Positions 1 to 7,439 of a stretch of 64,000 nt of DNA are shown here, piece after piece. Within the stretch, counting starts at the first letter, position 1, and every line of letters begins with the position of its first letter. Source of the stretch: Methyloversatilis universalis EHg5 (GTDB lineage Bacteria; Pseudomonadota; Gammaproteobacteria; Burkholderiales; Rhodocyclaceae); contig NZ_KB900539.1 of the NCBI RefSeq assembly GCF_000378945.1, forward strand, positions 1,251,661 to 1,315,660, in the 5' to 3' direction. Below the pieces are notes generated by a model. That model ran no database searches and had not been told where the DNA came from. It saw nothing but the letters and a program-made list of their open reading frames with translations. Made by a program: the position numbers and the translations under genes.

Positions 1-485
1 TTTTCGGCATGGCCAAGAAGAACCTGTCGCTCGGCCTGATGGCCAGTGAAATCAACCGCCACCTGAGCACGACGTTGCCGGTCGGCCGTTTCGTTGCCGC
101 CACCATCGTGCGTATCGAGGGCAGCGAAGGCGAGGTGTGGGTGGGCGGCACGCCGGAAGTGCTGCTGCTGGACCGCAGCGGACTGGTGAACGCCCGCTTC
201 GGGTCGATGAACCTGCCGCTGGGCATCGATGTGGACGACGCCGCCAACGTGCCGCCGCAGCGTTTCGGCTGGACGCCAGGCGACCAGCTGGTGCTGTGCT
301 CAGACGGTCTGCTGGAGGCGCACAATCGTTTGGGCGAAGCTTTCGGCAGCCAGCGGCTGGAGGCGACGCTGCGTGACGCAGCCCCGTCGCGGCGCCACGA
401 TTCGGTGCGTGACGCGCTGACCGTGCATCTGGACGGTGCTCTGGCGCATGACGACGTGTCGCTGATGATGATCGATCTCGAATGA
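1..485 (+). CDS. SpoIIE-type PP2C serine phosphatase domain, C-terminal part (5' end outside window)
   Basis: The reading frame is open to the first base of the window, so only the last ~160 residues are present. The ATG at 9 is probably internal, not the start. The fragment has the late motifs of SpoIIE/RsbU-like PP2C phosphatases: a strand ending in GGTPEVLLLD, then PGDQLVLCSDGLLEA, where the Asp of SDG is a metal ligand, and HDDVSLMMIDL at the C-terminus. Proteins of this kind usually carry a sensory or receiver domain upstream and dephosphorylate an anti-sigma antagonist or act in signalling. The N-terminal half is not visible, so the input cannot be named. It lies 115 bases upstream of the nasT-like gene on the same strand, without a clear terminator between. 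Confidence 0.8.
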   Translation, partial: FGMAKKNLSLGLMASEINRHLSTTLPVGRFVAATIVRIEGSEGEVWVGGTPEVLLLDRSGLVNARFGSMNLPLGIDVDDAANVPPQRFGWTPGDQLVLCSDGLLEAHNRLGEAFGSQRLEATLRDAAPSRRHDSVRDALTVHLDGALAHDDVSLMMIDLE

Positions 486-600
486 ACAGCGCGCCTGGCG
501 CCCGGATCCGCGCGGTCCGGGCGCCGGGTGGGTCGGACAGACAGCATTGGCACGGTGATTGCATCGTACCCGGACCGAAGTCCTCTCCGTCCGTGCCGAT

Positions 601-1182
601 ATGGCTGTCCTCAATGTGCTGGTGGTCGACGAATCACGCAAACGCGCCGCCGAAATCTGCGCCGGGCTCGCCTGCGCCGGTTATCAGGTGGCGGCGGTGC
701 TGTCGAGCGCCTACGACCTGCACATGAAGGTCGAGGAAATCAAGCCGGACGTCATCCTGATCCAGACCGACTCGCCCTCGCGCGACACGCTGGAGAACAT
801 GGCGGCGATGGACCGTGAGATGCCACGTCCGGTGGTGGTGTTCGCCAACGATTCCGACAGCAAGACCATACGCCGCGCGATGAAGGCCGGCGTGTCGGCC
901 TATGTGGTCGATGGGCTGGAACCCAAGCGCATCAAGCCGGTGATCGATGTCGCGCTGGCCCGCTTCGAGGAACACCAGGAACTGCGCCGCTCGCGCGACG
1001 AGGCGCGACAGAAGCTCAATGACCGCATCGCCATCGATCGCGCCAAGGGCATCCTGATGAAGCTGCGCGGCATCGATGAGGACGCCGCCTACCACACGCT
1101 GCGCAAGCTCGCGATGGAGCGTGGCAAGACCATATCCGCGGTGTCCGAAGACTTCATCGCTACCGCACGCCTGCTCGGCTAG
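601..1182 (+). CDS. nasT: NasT-like ANTAR-domain response regulator (RNA-binding antiterminator)
   Basis: This 193-residue protein has an N-terminal receiver-like domain (residues ~3-120) and a C-terminal ANTAR domain (~130-190), where IAIDRAKGILMKLRGID is the diagnostic stretch. ANTAR proteins of the NasT/NasR group bind paired hexaloop RNA hairpins and prevent termination in leaders of nitrate-assimilation operons; a matching leader lies 310 bases downstream. I chose the ATG at 601 because MAVLNVLVVDES matches the usual receiver start; an upstream in-frame ATG at 559 is possible. The usual phosphoacceptor Asp is Gln55 (VILIQTDSP), so phosphorylation is unlikely to control it. Known NasT proteins are held by the nitrate sensor NasS, but no nasS is present in this window. 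The assignment is strong; the target is inferred. Confidence 0.88.
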   Translation: MAVLNVLVVDESRKRAAEICAGLACAGYQVAAVLSSAYDLHMKVEEIKPDVILIQTDSPSRDTLENMAAMDREMPRPVVVFANDSDSKTIRRAMKAGVSAYVVDGLEPKRIKPVIDVALARFEEHQELRRSRDEARQKLNDRIAIDRAKGILMKLRGIDEDAAYHTLRKLAMERGKTISAVSEDFIATARLLG

Positions 1183-1356
1183 TCGCGCCCGCGCTGCTGT
1201 TCGCGCGCCGGCCATTCCCCGTCTGCCTGCCTGCTTGTCCGCATTCCGCGGCGCCGCTCATCGTGACGGCTGCGCGGCCGTGCGCACGCCCGTTCCCCCG
1301 ACAGCATCACGCCGTGATGCCGATCGTTTCGTCATGGTGCGGAGCCCGACGCTTCT

Positions 1357-1373
1357 TGCACCGCACAAGTGCG
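1357..1373 (+). promoter_or_regulatory. NtrC-like enhancer site
   Basis: TGCACC and AGTGCG half sites are separated by five bases, close to the NtrC consensus TGCACC-N5-GGTGCA. The site lies about 115-130 bases upstream of the predicted transcription start of the transporter operon, a typical distance for an NtrC enhancer. It is a single-site match read by eye. Confidence 0.45.
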
Positions 1374-1461
1374 CGCCCTCACGCGCAGGAAACCGGAGTG
1401 GTTTTCCGGGTTTGTTTTCAAGTGCATGAAAGGTAACGTTTTTTCATCTTTTGTCCGACGC

Positions 1462-1477
1462 TGGCACAGGCCCTGCT
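1462..1477 (+). promoter_or_regulatory. Sigma54 (RpoN) promoter of the nitrate transporter operon
   Basis: TGGCAC-N5-CTGCT matches the consensus TGGCAC-N5-TTGCW at all but one conserved base. The GG and GC dinucleotides have the required 12-base spacing (1463 and 1475). The predicted start is near 1488, so the transcript would begin just before the first leader hairpin at 1493. A sigma54 promoter with an upstream NtrC-like site implies nitrogen-limitation control. Confidence 0.72.
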
Positions 1478-1492
1478 ATTGGAGTGACAAGG

Positions 1493-1551
1493 CGTAACAA
1501 CGACGTTGCGGCCAGCGAGGCGGGAAGCCTCCTCAAGGGACAAGGGTGTCC
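1493..1551 (+). promoter_or_regulatory. ANTAR-type two-hairpin RNA leader
   Basis: Hairpin P1: CGTAAC (1493-1498) pairs with GTTGCG (1505-1510, one G-U pair) around the hexaloop AACGAC. Hairpin P2: GGAC (1538-1541) pairs with GTCC (1548-1551) around the hexaloop AAGGGT. Both loops have A at position 1 and G at position 4, the known signature of ANTAR RNA targets. A small extra hairpin (1517-1531) sits in the linker. P2 overlaps the 5' arm of the terminator at 1542-1591, so P2 and terminator folding exclude each other. This predicts antitermination by the NasT-like protein encoded upstream. Confidence 0.75.
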
Positions 1552-1591
1552 ATCCAACCGGCTTCTCTGCCGTGGATGCACACCCTTTTTT
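1542..1591 (+). terminator. Regulated intrinsic terminator (attenuator) in the transporter leader
   Basis: The 5' arm 1542-1555 pairs with 1574-1587 with one C-C mismatch. An inner extension joins 1557-1562 with 1569-1573, and the stem is followed by T1586-T1591. It lies before, not after, a gene and 37 bases upstream of the transporter start codon, so it acts as an attenuator. Its 5' arm contains the second ANTAR hexaloop. Confidence 0.78.
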
Positions 1592-1627
1592 CATTCTGGA
1601 ATCGATCATGAACCTACGGAGAACACA

Positions 1628-2911
1628 ATGGCTGAGCATCCGAAGCAGGCAGACAGCGTCATTGACACCAGTGCAACCCGCCGCAGCTTTCTCAAGCAGG
1701 GCGCCGCACTTGGTGTGGGAGCTTCGCTGATGAGCATGGTGCCCCCCGGCGTACGTTCGGCGGCCTGGGCCGCCGGTTCCGACGCACCCGAGAAGAAGGA
1801 AGTGCGCATCGGCTTCATCCCGCTGACCGACTGTTCCAGCGTGGTGATGGCGGCGGTCGAGAAGTTCGACGAGAAGTACGGCATCAAGATCATTCCGTCG
1901 AAGGAAGCGTCGTGGGCGGCGGTGCGCGACAAGCTGGTGAATGGCGAACTGGACGCCGCGCACGTGCTGTACGGCCTGGTCTATGGCGTGCACATGGGCA
2001 TCGGCGGGCCGAAGAAGGACATGGCCAACCTGATGACGCTGAACAACAACGGCCAGGCCATCACGCTCGCCAACAAGCTGAAGGATCAGGGCGTGACCGA
2101 CGGGGCCAGCCTGCAGAAGCTGATCGCCGCCAAGCCGGGCGAATACACCTTCGCCCAGACCTTCCCGACCGGCACCCACGCCATGTGGCTGTACTACTGG
2201 CTCGCGGCCAACGGCATCAACCCGATGAAGGACGTGAAGGTGATCACCGTGCCGCCGCCGCAGATGGTGGCCAATATGCGCGTCGGCAATATGGACGGCT
2301 ACTGCGTCGGCGAGCCGTGGAACAACCGCGCCATCATCGACAAGATCGGCTTCACCGCGGTCACCACCCAGGACATCTGGGTCGATCACCCGGAAAAGAT
2401 CCTCGGCACCACCGCCGAGTGGGTAAGCAAGTATCCGAACACCGCACGGGCGATGACTTCGGCCATCCTCGAAGCCGGCCGCTGGATCGACGCCTCGCTC
2501 GCCAACCGCCGCAAGACCGCGGAAACCGTCGCCTCCAAGTCCTACGTAAATACCGATATGGACGTCATCCTGGAGCGCATGCTGGGCCGCTACCAGAACG
2601 GCCTCGGCAAGAGCTGGGACGACAAGAACGCGATGAAATTCTTCAACGACGGCGCGGTGAACTTCCCCTACCTGTCCGACGGCATGTGGTTCCTGACCCA
2701 GCACAAACGCTGGGGCCTGCTCAAGGACGATCCGGATTACCTGGCCGTGGCCAAGGCGATCAACCGTACCGACATCTACCGTCAGGCTGCGACCGCTGCC
2801 GGCGTGGCGCTGCCCAAGAGCGACATGCGCAGCCACAAGCTGATCGACGGCGTGGTGTGGGACGGCAAGGATCCGAAGAAGTACGCCGCCGGTTTCAAGA
2901 TCCACGCCTGA
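1628..2911 (+). CDS. nrtA: Nitrate-type ABC transporter substrate-binding protein, Tat-exported
   Basis: The 427-residue protein belongs to the NrtA/CmpA family of nitrate or bicarbonate binding proteins. It starts at the ATG at 1628 after a CGGAGA ribosome site; the frame stays open upstream, but through the leader hairpins. A twin-arginine signal (RRSFLKQG, residues ~19-26) followed by a hydrophobic stretch and an Ala-rich cleavage region indicates Tat export to the periplasm. Family features are VRIGFIPLTD at the mature N-terminus, a central TFPTGTHAMWLYYWLA segment and VGEPWNNRA. The next genes are the permease and ATPase. Nitrate is the likely substrate because the operon has a NasT-type leader and a sigma54 promoter; bicarbonate or another anion is not excluded. 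Confidence 0.85.
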   Translation: MAEHPKQADSVIDTSATRRSFLKQGAALGVGASLMSMVPPGVRSAAWAAGSDAPEKKEVRIGFIPLTDCSSVVMAAVEKFDEKYGIKIIPSKEASWAAVRDKLVNGELDAAHVLYGLVYGVHMGIGGPKKDMANLMTLNNNGQAITLANKLKDQGVTDGASLQKLIAAKPGEYTFAQTFPTGTHAMWLYYWLAANGINPMKDVKVITVPPPQMVANMRVGNMDGYCVGEPWNNRAIIDKIGFTAVTTQDIWVDHPEKILGTTAEWVSKYPNTARAMTSAILEAGRWIDASLANRRKTAETVASKSYVNTDMDVILERMLGRYQNGLGKSWDDKNAMKFFNDGAVNFPYLSDGMWFLTQHKRWGLLKDDPDYLAVAKAINRTDIYRQAATAAGVALPKSDMRSHKLIDGVVWDGKDPKKYAAGFKIHA

Positions 2912-3030
2912 TGCGGACGGTGCGGGCAGCGCCCGCACCGGTCGTCTCTTACTGACCACCCCGGGGCCGCGCGTCGCGGGGCGGGCGAAGGTCGGGTCCA
3001 TGCCCGGCCTTCGCGGGAAAGGAGTTCTCC

Positions 3031-3945
3031 ATGAGTGCAGCAAGCATCAGTTCGGACAAGATCGTGTCCATGCCGTCGTCACCGCCGGTGGCTCAGGTTC
3101 AGGCCGCCAATGAAGCCGGACCGGCCGTTGCGCCCGCCCGCCCCAGCGAGCCGCGCACGCCGCTGTCAGAAATCCTGCTGGCGGTGTTCAAGGCGGTGTT
3201 TCCGCCGGTTGCCGGCATCGCGCTGCTGATCGCGGTGTGGGCGCTGCTGGCCGCCAAGGGCGGCAGCATTCCCGGTCCGCTTGCGGTGTGGGACGCGGCC
3301 AAGGTGCTGTTCGCCGACCCGTTCTACAACAACGGACCCAACGACATGGGCATCGGCTGGAACGTGCTGTCATCGCTGCAGCGCGTCGGTATCGGCTTCG
3401 GCTTCGCGGCGCTGGTGGGCATTCCGCTCGGCTTCATCATCGGCCGCTTCGCCTTCATGAACGCGATGTTCGACCCGGTCATTTCGCTGCTGCGCCCGGT
3501 CAGTCCGCTGGCCTGGCTGCCGATCGGTCTGCTGGTGTTCAAGCAGGCGGACCCGGCGGCGACCTGGACCATCTTCATCTGCTCGATCTGGCCGATGATC
3601 ATCAATACCGCGGTCGGCGTGCAGCGCGTGCCGCAGGACTACATGAACGTGGCCCGCGTGCTCGACCTCGACGAGTGGAAGATCGTCACCAAGATCCTGT
3701 TCCCCTCGGTGCTGCCCTACATGCTCACCGGCATCCGGCTGTCCATCGGCACCGCCTGGCTGGTGATCGTGGCCGCGGAAATGCTGACTGGCGGCGTGGG
3801 CATCGGCTTCTGGGTGTGGGACGAGTGGAACAACCTGAAGGTGGAGCACATCATCATCGCCATCTTCATCATCGGCATCGTCGGCCTGCTGCTCGAACAG
3901 GCGCTGCTGCTGCTGGCCCGCCGCTTCTCGTACGGCAACAGCTGA
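3031..3945 (+). CDS. nrtB: Nitrate-type ABC transporter permease
   Basis: This 304-residue inner-membrane protein is of the NrtB/CmpB/SsuC permease family. A hydrophilic Pro/Ala-rich N-terminus of ~55 residues precedes the first membrane segment (~56-78), and several more hydrophobic helices follow. The cytoplasmic EAA-like loop that contacts the ATPase is visible around RVLDLDEWKIVTKILFPSVL with the conserved downstream Gly. The start at 3031 has an AAGGAG ribosome site. It lies 119 bases after the binding protein and 48 bases before the ATPase on the same strand, so it forms part of one operon controlled by the leader at 1462-1591. Confidence 0.87.
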   Translation: MSAASISSDKIVSMPSSPPVAQVQAANEAGPAVAPARPSEPRTPLSEILLAVFKAVFPPVAGIALLIAVWALLAAKGGSIPGPLAVWDAAKVLFADPFYNNGPNDMGIGWNVLSSLQRVGIGFGFAALVGIPLGFIIGRFAFMNAMFDPVISLLRPVSPLAWLPIGLLVFKQADPAATWTIFICSIWPMIINTAVGVQRVPQDYMNVARVLDLDEWKIVTKILFPSVLPYMLTGIRLSIGTAWLVIVAAEMLTGGVGIGFWVWDEWNNLKVEHIIIAIFIIGIVGLLLEQALLLLARRFSYGNS

Positions 3946-3993
3946 GTCCACCTTCATCACGGGCCGGCCCGGCCGGCCCGACAGGAGATCACC

Positions 3994-4791
3994 ATGAGCA
4001 AGAAGACCATCGTCAAGGTCGAAGACGCCGGCATGAGCTTCGATACCAAGAAGGGCAAGTTCATCGCGCTGCGCAACATCGACCTGAACATTGCCGAAGG
4101 CGAATTCGTCAGCCTGATCGGCCATTCCGGCTGTGGCAAATCCACGCTGCTGAACCTGATCGCCGGCCTCACGCTGCCGACCGCCGGCAGTCTCATCTGT
4201 GACGGTCGGGAAATCGCCGGCCCCGGGCCGGAGCGCGCCGTGGTGTTCCAGAACCACTCGCTGCTGCCCTGGCTCACCTGTTTCGAGAACGTGCTGCTGG
4301 CGGTCGAGCGGGTGTTCGGCAAGAAGGAAGGCAAGGGCAAGCTGAAGGCGCGCGCCGAGGCCGCGCTCGAAATGGTGCACATGAGCCACGCGCTGCAGAA
4401 GTATCCGCACGAAATCTCCGGCGGCATGAAGCAGCGGGTCGGCATCGCCCGCGCCTTCGCGATGGAACCCAAGATACTGCTGATGGACGAGCCCTTCGGC
4501 GCGCTCGACGCACTCACCCGGGCCAGCCTGCAGGACGAGCTGAATGGCGTGATGGAGAAGACCGGCGCCACCGTGGTGATGGTGACTCATGACGTGGATG
4601 AGGCGGTGCTGCTGTCCGACCGCATCGTCATGATGACCAACGGCCCGGCCGCCACCATAGGCGAAATCCTGCCGGTGAATCTCGCCCGTCCGCGCGACCG
4701 TCTGGCGCTGGCGCACGACCGGGACTTCGTCGACTGCCGCGCCGCGCTGCTGGAATTCCTGTACCAGAAGCAGGTGAAAAAGGCGGCCTGA
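3994..4791 (+). CDS. nrtD: Nitrate-type ABC transporter ATPase
   Basis: The 265-residue ATPase has a Walker A motif GHSGCGKST (residues 43-51), a Q-loop in VVFQNHSLLPW, an ABC signature of the SGGMKQR form, Walker B ILLMDEPF and the switch His in VTHDVDEA. It resembles NrtD/CmpD/SsuB proteins that energise nitrate, bicarbonate or sulfonate uptake with an NrtB-like permease. An AGGAG ribosome site precedes the ATG at 3994. There is no NrtC-type fusion of ATPase and binding domain, and no assimilatory nitrate or nitrite reductase gene follows: the operon ends at a strong terminator 34 bases downstream. Confidence 0.88.
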   Translation: MSKKTIVKVEDAGMSFDTKKGKFIALRNIDLNIAEGEFVSLIGHSGCGKSTLLNLIAGLTLPTAGSLICDGREIAGPGPERAVVFQNHSLLPWLTCFENVLLAVERVFGKKEGKGKLKARAEAALEMVHMSHALQKYPHEISGGMKQRVGIARAFAMEPKILLMDEPFGALDALTRASLQDELNGVMEKTGATVVMVTHDVDEAVLLSDRIVMMTNGPAATIGEILPVNLARPRDRLALAHDRDFVDCRAALLEFLYQKQVKKAA

Positions 4792-4824
4792 GCAGGCGTT
4801 CAACGCACCCCAAACGCACCCTGG

Positions 4825-4862
4825 AAAGCAGACGGCCCGGATCGCTCCGGGCCGTCTGCTTT
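4825..4862. terminator. Bidirectional intrinsic terminator
   Basis: A perfect 17-bp stem (4825-4841 with 4846-4862) with a TCGC loop is flanked by A's on the left and T's on the right. It can end both the plus-strand transporter operon and the minus-strand PEP-CTERM gene. Confidence 0.85.
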
Positions 4863-4893
4863 CTGGCTGCCGGCCATGAGGCCGGCACCCGTC

Positions 4894-5727
4894 TTACCGC
4901 TGACCGCGCATGCGGCGGCGAGCCGACAGGCCGATCATGCCCAGACCGGCCAGCATCATGGCGTAGGTTTCGGGCTCCGGCACCGGAGCCAGCGCCAGCA
5001 CGTCGAGGCGGCCGCCTGCGGCATTGCTCACCGCCGGCTCCCACCAGTTGCCGTTGTTGCCGGTGGCGATGCCACCGCCGGTGGAGCGGATGCGGATCCA
5101 CGCGTAGGCATCCGGCAGTGCGCCATTGGTGTTCTTGACCGGGTTGGCCAGGAAGGATGCAACCGAGAAGCCGTTGTAACCGCTTTCGCCATTCAGGAAG
5201 TCGATCGTCGAGGTGGTGCCATTCACGAAGGCGCCAGCCACGTAGTTGATTTCCTGTTCGAAGGCCGGATCGCCGGTCACCGCACCCCAGCCGTTGGTCG
5301 CACCGTTCTCCGCGAATTCGATCGGGCCGCCGCCACGCGCGGTGTTCACGTTCAGACCGCTGACATAGCGCCAGTTCACGCCGTTGGTAGCCGACGACAG
5401 TTCGGACTCACCGGGACCGGCGATGCTGGTACCGGGGAAGTTCAGTTCGTAGGACGAAATGAAGATGGAACCGGTGCCGGACGAGAACTGGTTCAGGCCG
5501 TTCAGCGTCAGCGTCGAACGCACACCGGTCTCGCCGTCGCCCAGGTTGAGGTCCGACAGGTCGGTCAGCGTCAGCGTGCCGACCGTGACGGCGCTGCCGC
5601 CGGAGGCCGATGCGAAGCTGCCCAGCAGGTTCGTGGCCATGTAGTCGAAGGTCAGGGTGACCGAGGCCGCATGCGCGGTGCCGAAGGACAGGCTGGCCAG
5701 TACGGCGGCGATGAGCGTTTTTTTCAT
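4894..5727 (-). CDS. PEP-CTERM sorted exported protein
   Basis: This 277-residue protein starts with a Sec signal peptide (MKKTLIAAVLASLSFGTAHA) and ends with a PEP-CTERM signal: VPEPETYAMM, a hydrophobic helix and a basic RRRMRGQR tail. Such tails are recognised by exosortase/EpsH systems in exopolysaccharide-producing Gram-negatives and removed during export. The central domain is rich in Ser, Thr, Asn and Gly with no cysteine pattern or known catalytic motif, so its function is unknown. It lacks the conserved blocks shared by the three related PEP-CTERM proteins in this window. It is 71 bases downstream of the next PEP-CTERM gene on the same strand and may be cotranscribed with it. Confidence 0.8.
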   Translation of the reverse strand: MKKTLIAAVLASLSFGTAHAASVTLTFDYMATNLLGSFASASGGSAVTVGTLTLTDLSDLNLGDGETGVRSTLTLNGLNQFSSGTGSIFISSYELNFPGTSIAGPGESELSSATNGVNWRYVSGLNVNTARGGGPIEFAENGATNGWGAVTGDPAFEQEINYVAGAFVNGTTSTIDFLNGESGYNGFSVASFLANPVKNTNGALPDAYAWIRIRSTGGGIATGNNGNWWEPAVSNAAGGRLDVLALAPVPEPETYAMMLAGLGMIGLSARRRMRGQR

Positions 5728-5798
5728 TGTGATGACTCCTCTGATCGTTTTGAGTGTGCGGGCCTGAGGGGGAGGCGGGCCCGCGCGCCGGGAAGGTT

Positions 5799-6680
5799 TC
5801 AGCCGCGCTGTGCGCGACGGCGTGCGGCCAGGCCGATCAGGCCGAGCCCGGCCAGCATCAGCGCATAGGTTTCAGGTTCGGGCACCGGTGGGGTCGGCAC
5901 GAAACCGCCGATGAAGCCGCCGGCCGGCGACTGACCTTCTTCACCGGCCTGGAAGTAACCGATCGCCTTGTTGCCCAGCGTGTAGGCGGTGGCATTGGTC
6001 TTGACCAGGAACAGGCCGCTCCAGGGGTTCTCCTCGGATACGCTGAAGTCGCCGCGCTGCCGCACGGCGTCCGGGTCATAAGGCAGGCCCAGATTCGAGG
6101 TGGACGTCGACGATGTCGCGCCGGCCTGATACTGGCGCAGATCGCTGTCGGTCAGGAAGGTCCAGGCGGCCGCGGTCGAGTAGCCGGTAAAGCCGTACCG
6201 GTAGAGGAAATTCACCTCCTGATTGTTATCGACCAGGTTCAGGTAGCGGGTGCCGAACACCAGCGCGTTGTCACGGCTGTCGCGATAGACGAAGTCGTAG
6301 ATGGTCGCCTGCGGTTCGTCAGGCAGCAGCGGCACGCCGGTGGTGACACGCCAGTCCAGCAGCGTCAGCGTTCCGATTCCGGTGGTGATGCCGCCGCTGA
6401 CTGCCTTGTAGGCAATCTTCTCGGCGATCACATTACCCGAGCCCCTCAGCTCCGGATCTGCACTCCACTCGCGGTCATCGTCATATCCGGCAAGGTATTT
6501 CTTTGACTCGATGTCAAGATGGAGGCGATCCGCTGCGGGGTTGGTGGCGCCGTTGATCAGGCCGCCATTGCCCGGGGTGAGCGTGCTCAGGTTGGTCGGC
6601 AGCGAGAAGAAATCGCCTGCCTGCGCGCTGCCGGTGATCGCCATCAGGGCCAGCGACGCGGCGATGACAGTCTTTTTCAT
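5799..6680 (-). CDS. PEP-CTERM protein, paralogue A of a three-member family
   Basis: The start at 6680 (MKKTVIAAS) has a strong GGAGG ribosome site; the frame is open further upstream, but without a signal peptide there. The 293-residue product has a signal peptide ending SAQA, then GDFFSLP, and a C-terminal VPEPETYALM PEP-CTERM tail with RRRAQRG. Internal blocks YDFVYRDSRDN, LVFGTR, LYRYGF, EENPWSGLFLVKT and AIGYFQAGEEG recur in the products at 25767-26783 and, more divergently, at 26821-27594. It is exported and probably surface-sorted; biochemical function is unknown. A 19-bp palindrome lies 76 bases upstream of the start and resembles one before the TonB receptor at 23098. Confidence 0.8.
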   Translation of the reverse strand: MKKTVIAASLALMAITGSAQAGDFFSLPTNLSTLTPGNGGLINGATNPAADRLHLDIESKKYLAGYDDDREWSADPELRGSGNVIAEKIAYKAVSGGITTGIGTLTLLDWRVTTGVPLLPDEPQATIYDFVYRDSRDNALVFGTRYLNLVDNNQEVNFLYRYGFTGYSTAAAWTFLTDSDLRQYQAGATSSTSTSNLGLPYDPDAVRQRGDFSVSEENPWSGLFLVKTNATAYTLGNKAIGYFQAGEEGQSPAGGFIGGFVPTPPVPEPETYALMLAGLGLIGLAARRRAQRG

Positions 6681-6755
6681 GAGACCTCCGTGTATTTGAT
6701 GGGTGAAGCAATCGGGTGAGGGACAATCCATGCGGCGCTGCATGCCCTGCATGGA

Positions 6756-6774
6756 TGTAGGAAAAATTCCTACA
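6756..6774. promoter_or_regulatory. 19-bp perfect palindrome, putative operator (GTAGGA-N5-TCCTAC type)
   Basis: TGTAGGAA and TTCCTACA flank AAA in perfect dyad symmetry. It abuts another 8-bp inverted repeat (ATCCATGC at 6726-6733 and GCATGGAT at 6749-6756). The core GTAGGA-N5-TCCTAC is also found at 23071-23087 before the TonB receptor. It precedes the minus-strand PEP-CTERM gene. Confidence 0.55.
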
Positions 6775-6780
6775 CCCACC

Positions 6781-7325
6781 CTGCCGAATGCCCGACAGAT
6801 TTGACCCGGAAGGCCGGTGCGGAAACAGGGATGTTTTCCCGATTTTCAGGGGTCGGAGCTCGGCCACACGCCGTTCTGCGCGGACGGTCGACTGTCGGAA
6901 ACTTCCGTGGCGTTGCAACATCGGCAGCCGCATGCGGGCGACGGACCACAGGGGGCGTATTCCTTCGTGGTGCGCGGGCGGGTGCGCGCGTGCGTCGGCG
7001 AACGCGCGCAGCACGAGTGCGGGGAGGCGTAGGTGTGACGATTCGCTACGGGACGGTTTCCCGCAGGTGTTGACAGCCACTGCCGGTGCAGACGGAGGAT
7101 GACATCCGCGTGGTGATCGGGTAGCCGGCCTCGCGCGGCGGACTGACCGCGATCGCGCGGCCGGCTCTTTCATGCGCTCGGTTGCCTGGGCGACACACTG
7201 CGGAGGACACATCCGGCCTTACGCAGACGCAGTCCTCAAACGATGCCCTGTTGGCCGAAGGCGGCCGCTCCTGTCGCAGCCGCGCCGCTCGCGAGAACTG
7301 TCCTCGGCCGGATAGCGTCGAGTGC
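6781..7325. other. Long intergenic stretch without a supported gene
   Basis: Both flanking genes are transcribed leftward on the minus strand. Open frames here lack ribosome sites and family features. A long inverted repeat is visible: AGCCGGCC (7123-7130) with GGCCGGCT (7159-7166), with further CG-rich pairing inside and CTTT after it, so a structured RNA or transcript end is possible. I see no other supported element. Confidence 0.5.
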
Positions 7326-7332
7326 GAAAATG

Positions 7333-7356
7333 CCTGCCGACGCAGAAGTCGGCAGG
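7333..7356 (-). terminator. Intrinsic terminator of the cytochrome c operon
   Basis: A 9-bp stem, CCTGCCGAC with GTCGGCAGG, has a 6-base loop and is followed on the minus strand by CATTTTC. It lies ~85 bases after the stop of the triheme cytochrome gene. Confidence 0.6.
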
Positions 7357-7439
7357 CTGAGGCAGAAGAGCGACGCGCAAAGCGGCGTAGCCGCCCTTCT
7401 GTTGCCTGTCAGCGCCCGGCTGGCCCGGGCCTTAACGGC

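Noticed and set aside
1183-1429. Small plus-strand frame after nasT (part of 1076-1429)
   Set aside because: It begins inside nasT in another frame and has no ribosome site; the stretch is explained by enhancer and promoter elements.
4876-5868. Long plus-strand frame across the PEP-CTERM gene
   Set aside because: It is antisense to a gene with signal peptide and PEP-CTERM tail; the product is Gly/Arg/Val-rich without any family feature.
7074-7172. GCCACTG near 7074 resembling part of a cobalamin riboswitch
   Set aside because: The B12 box and other conserved elements are missing, and no plus-strand gene follows.
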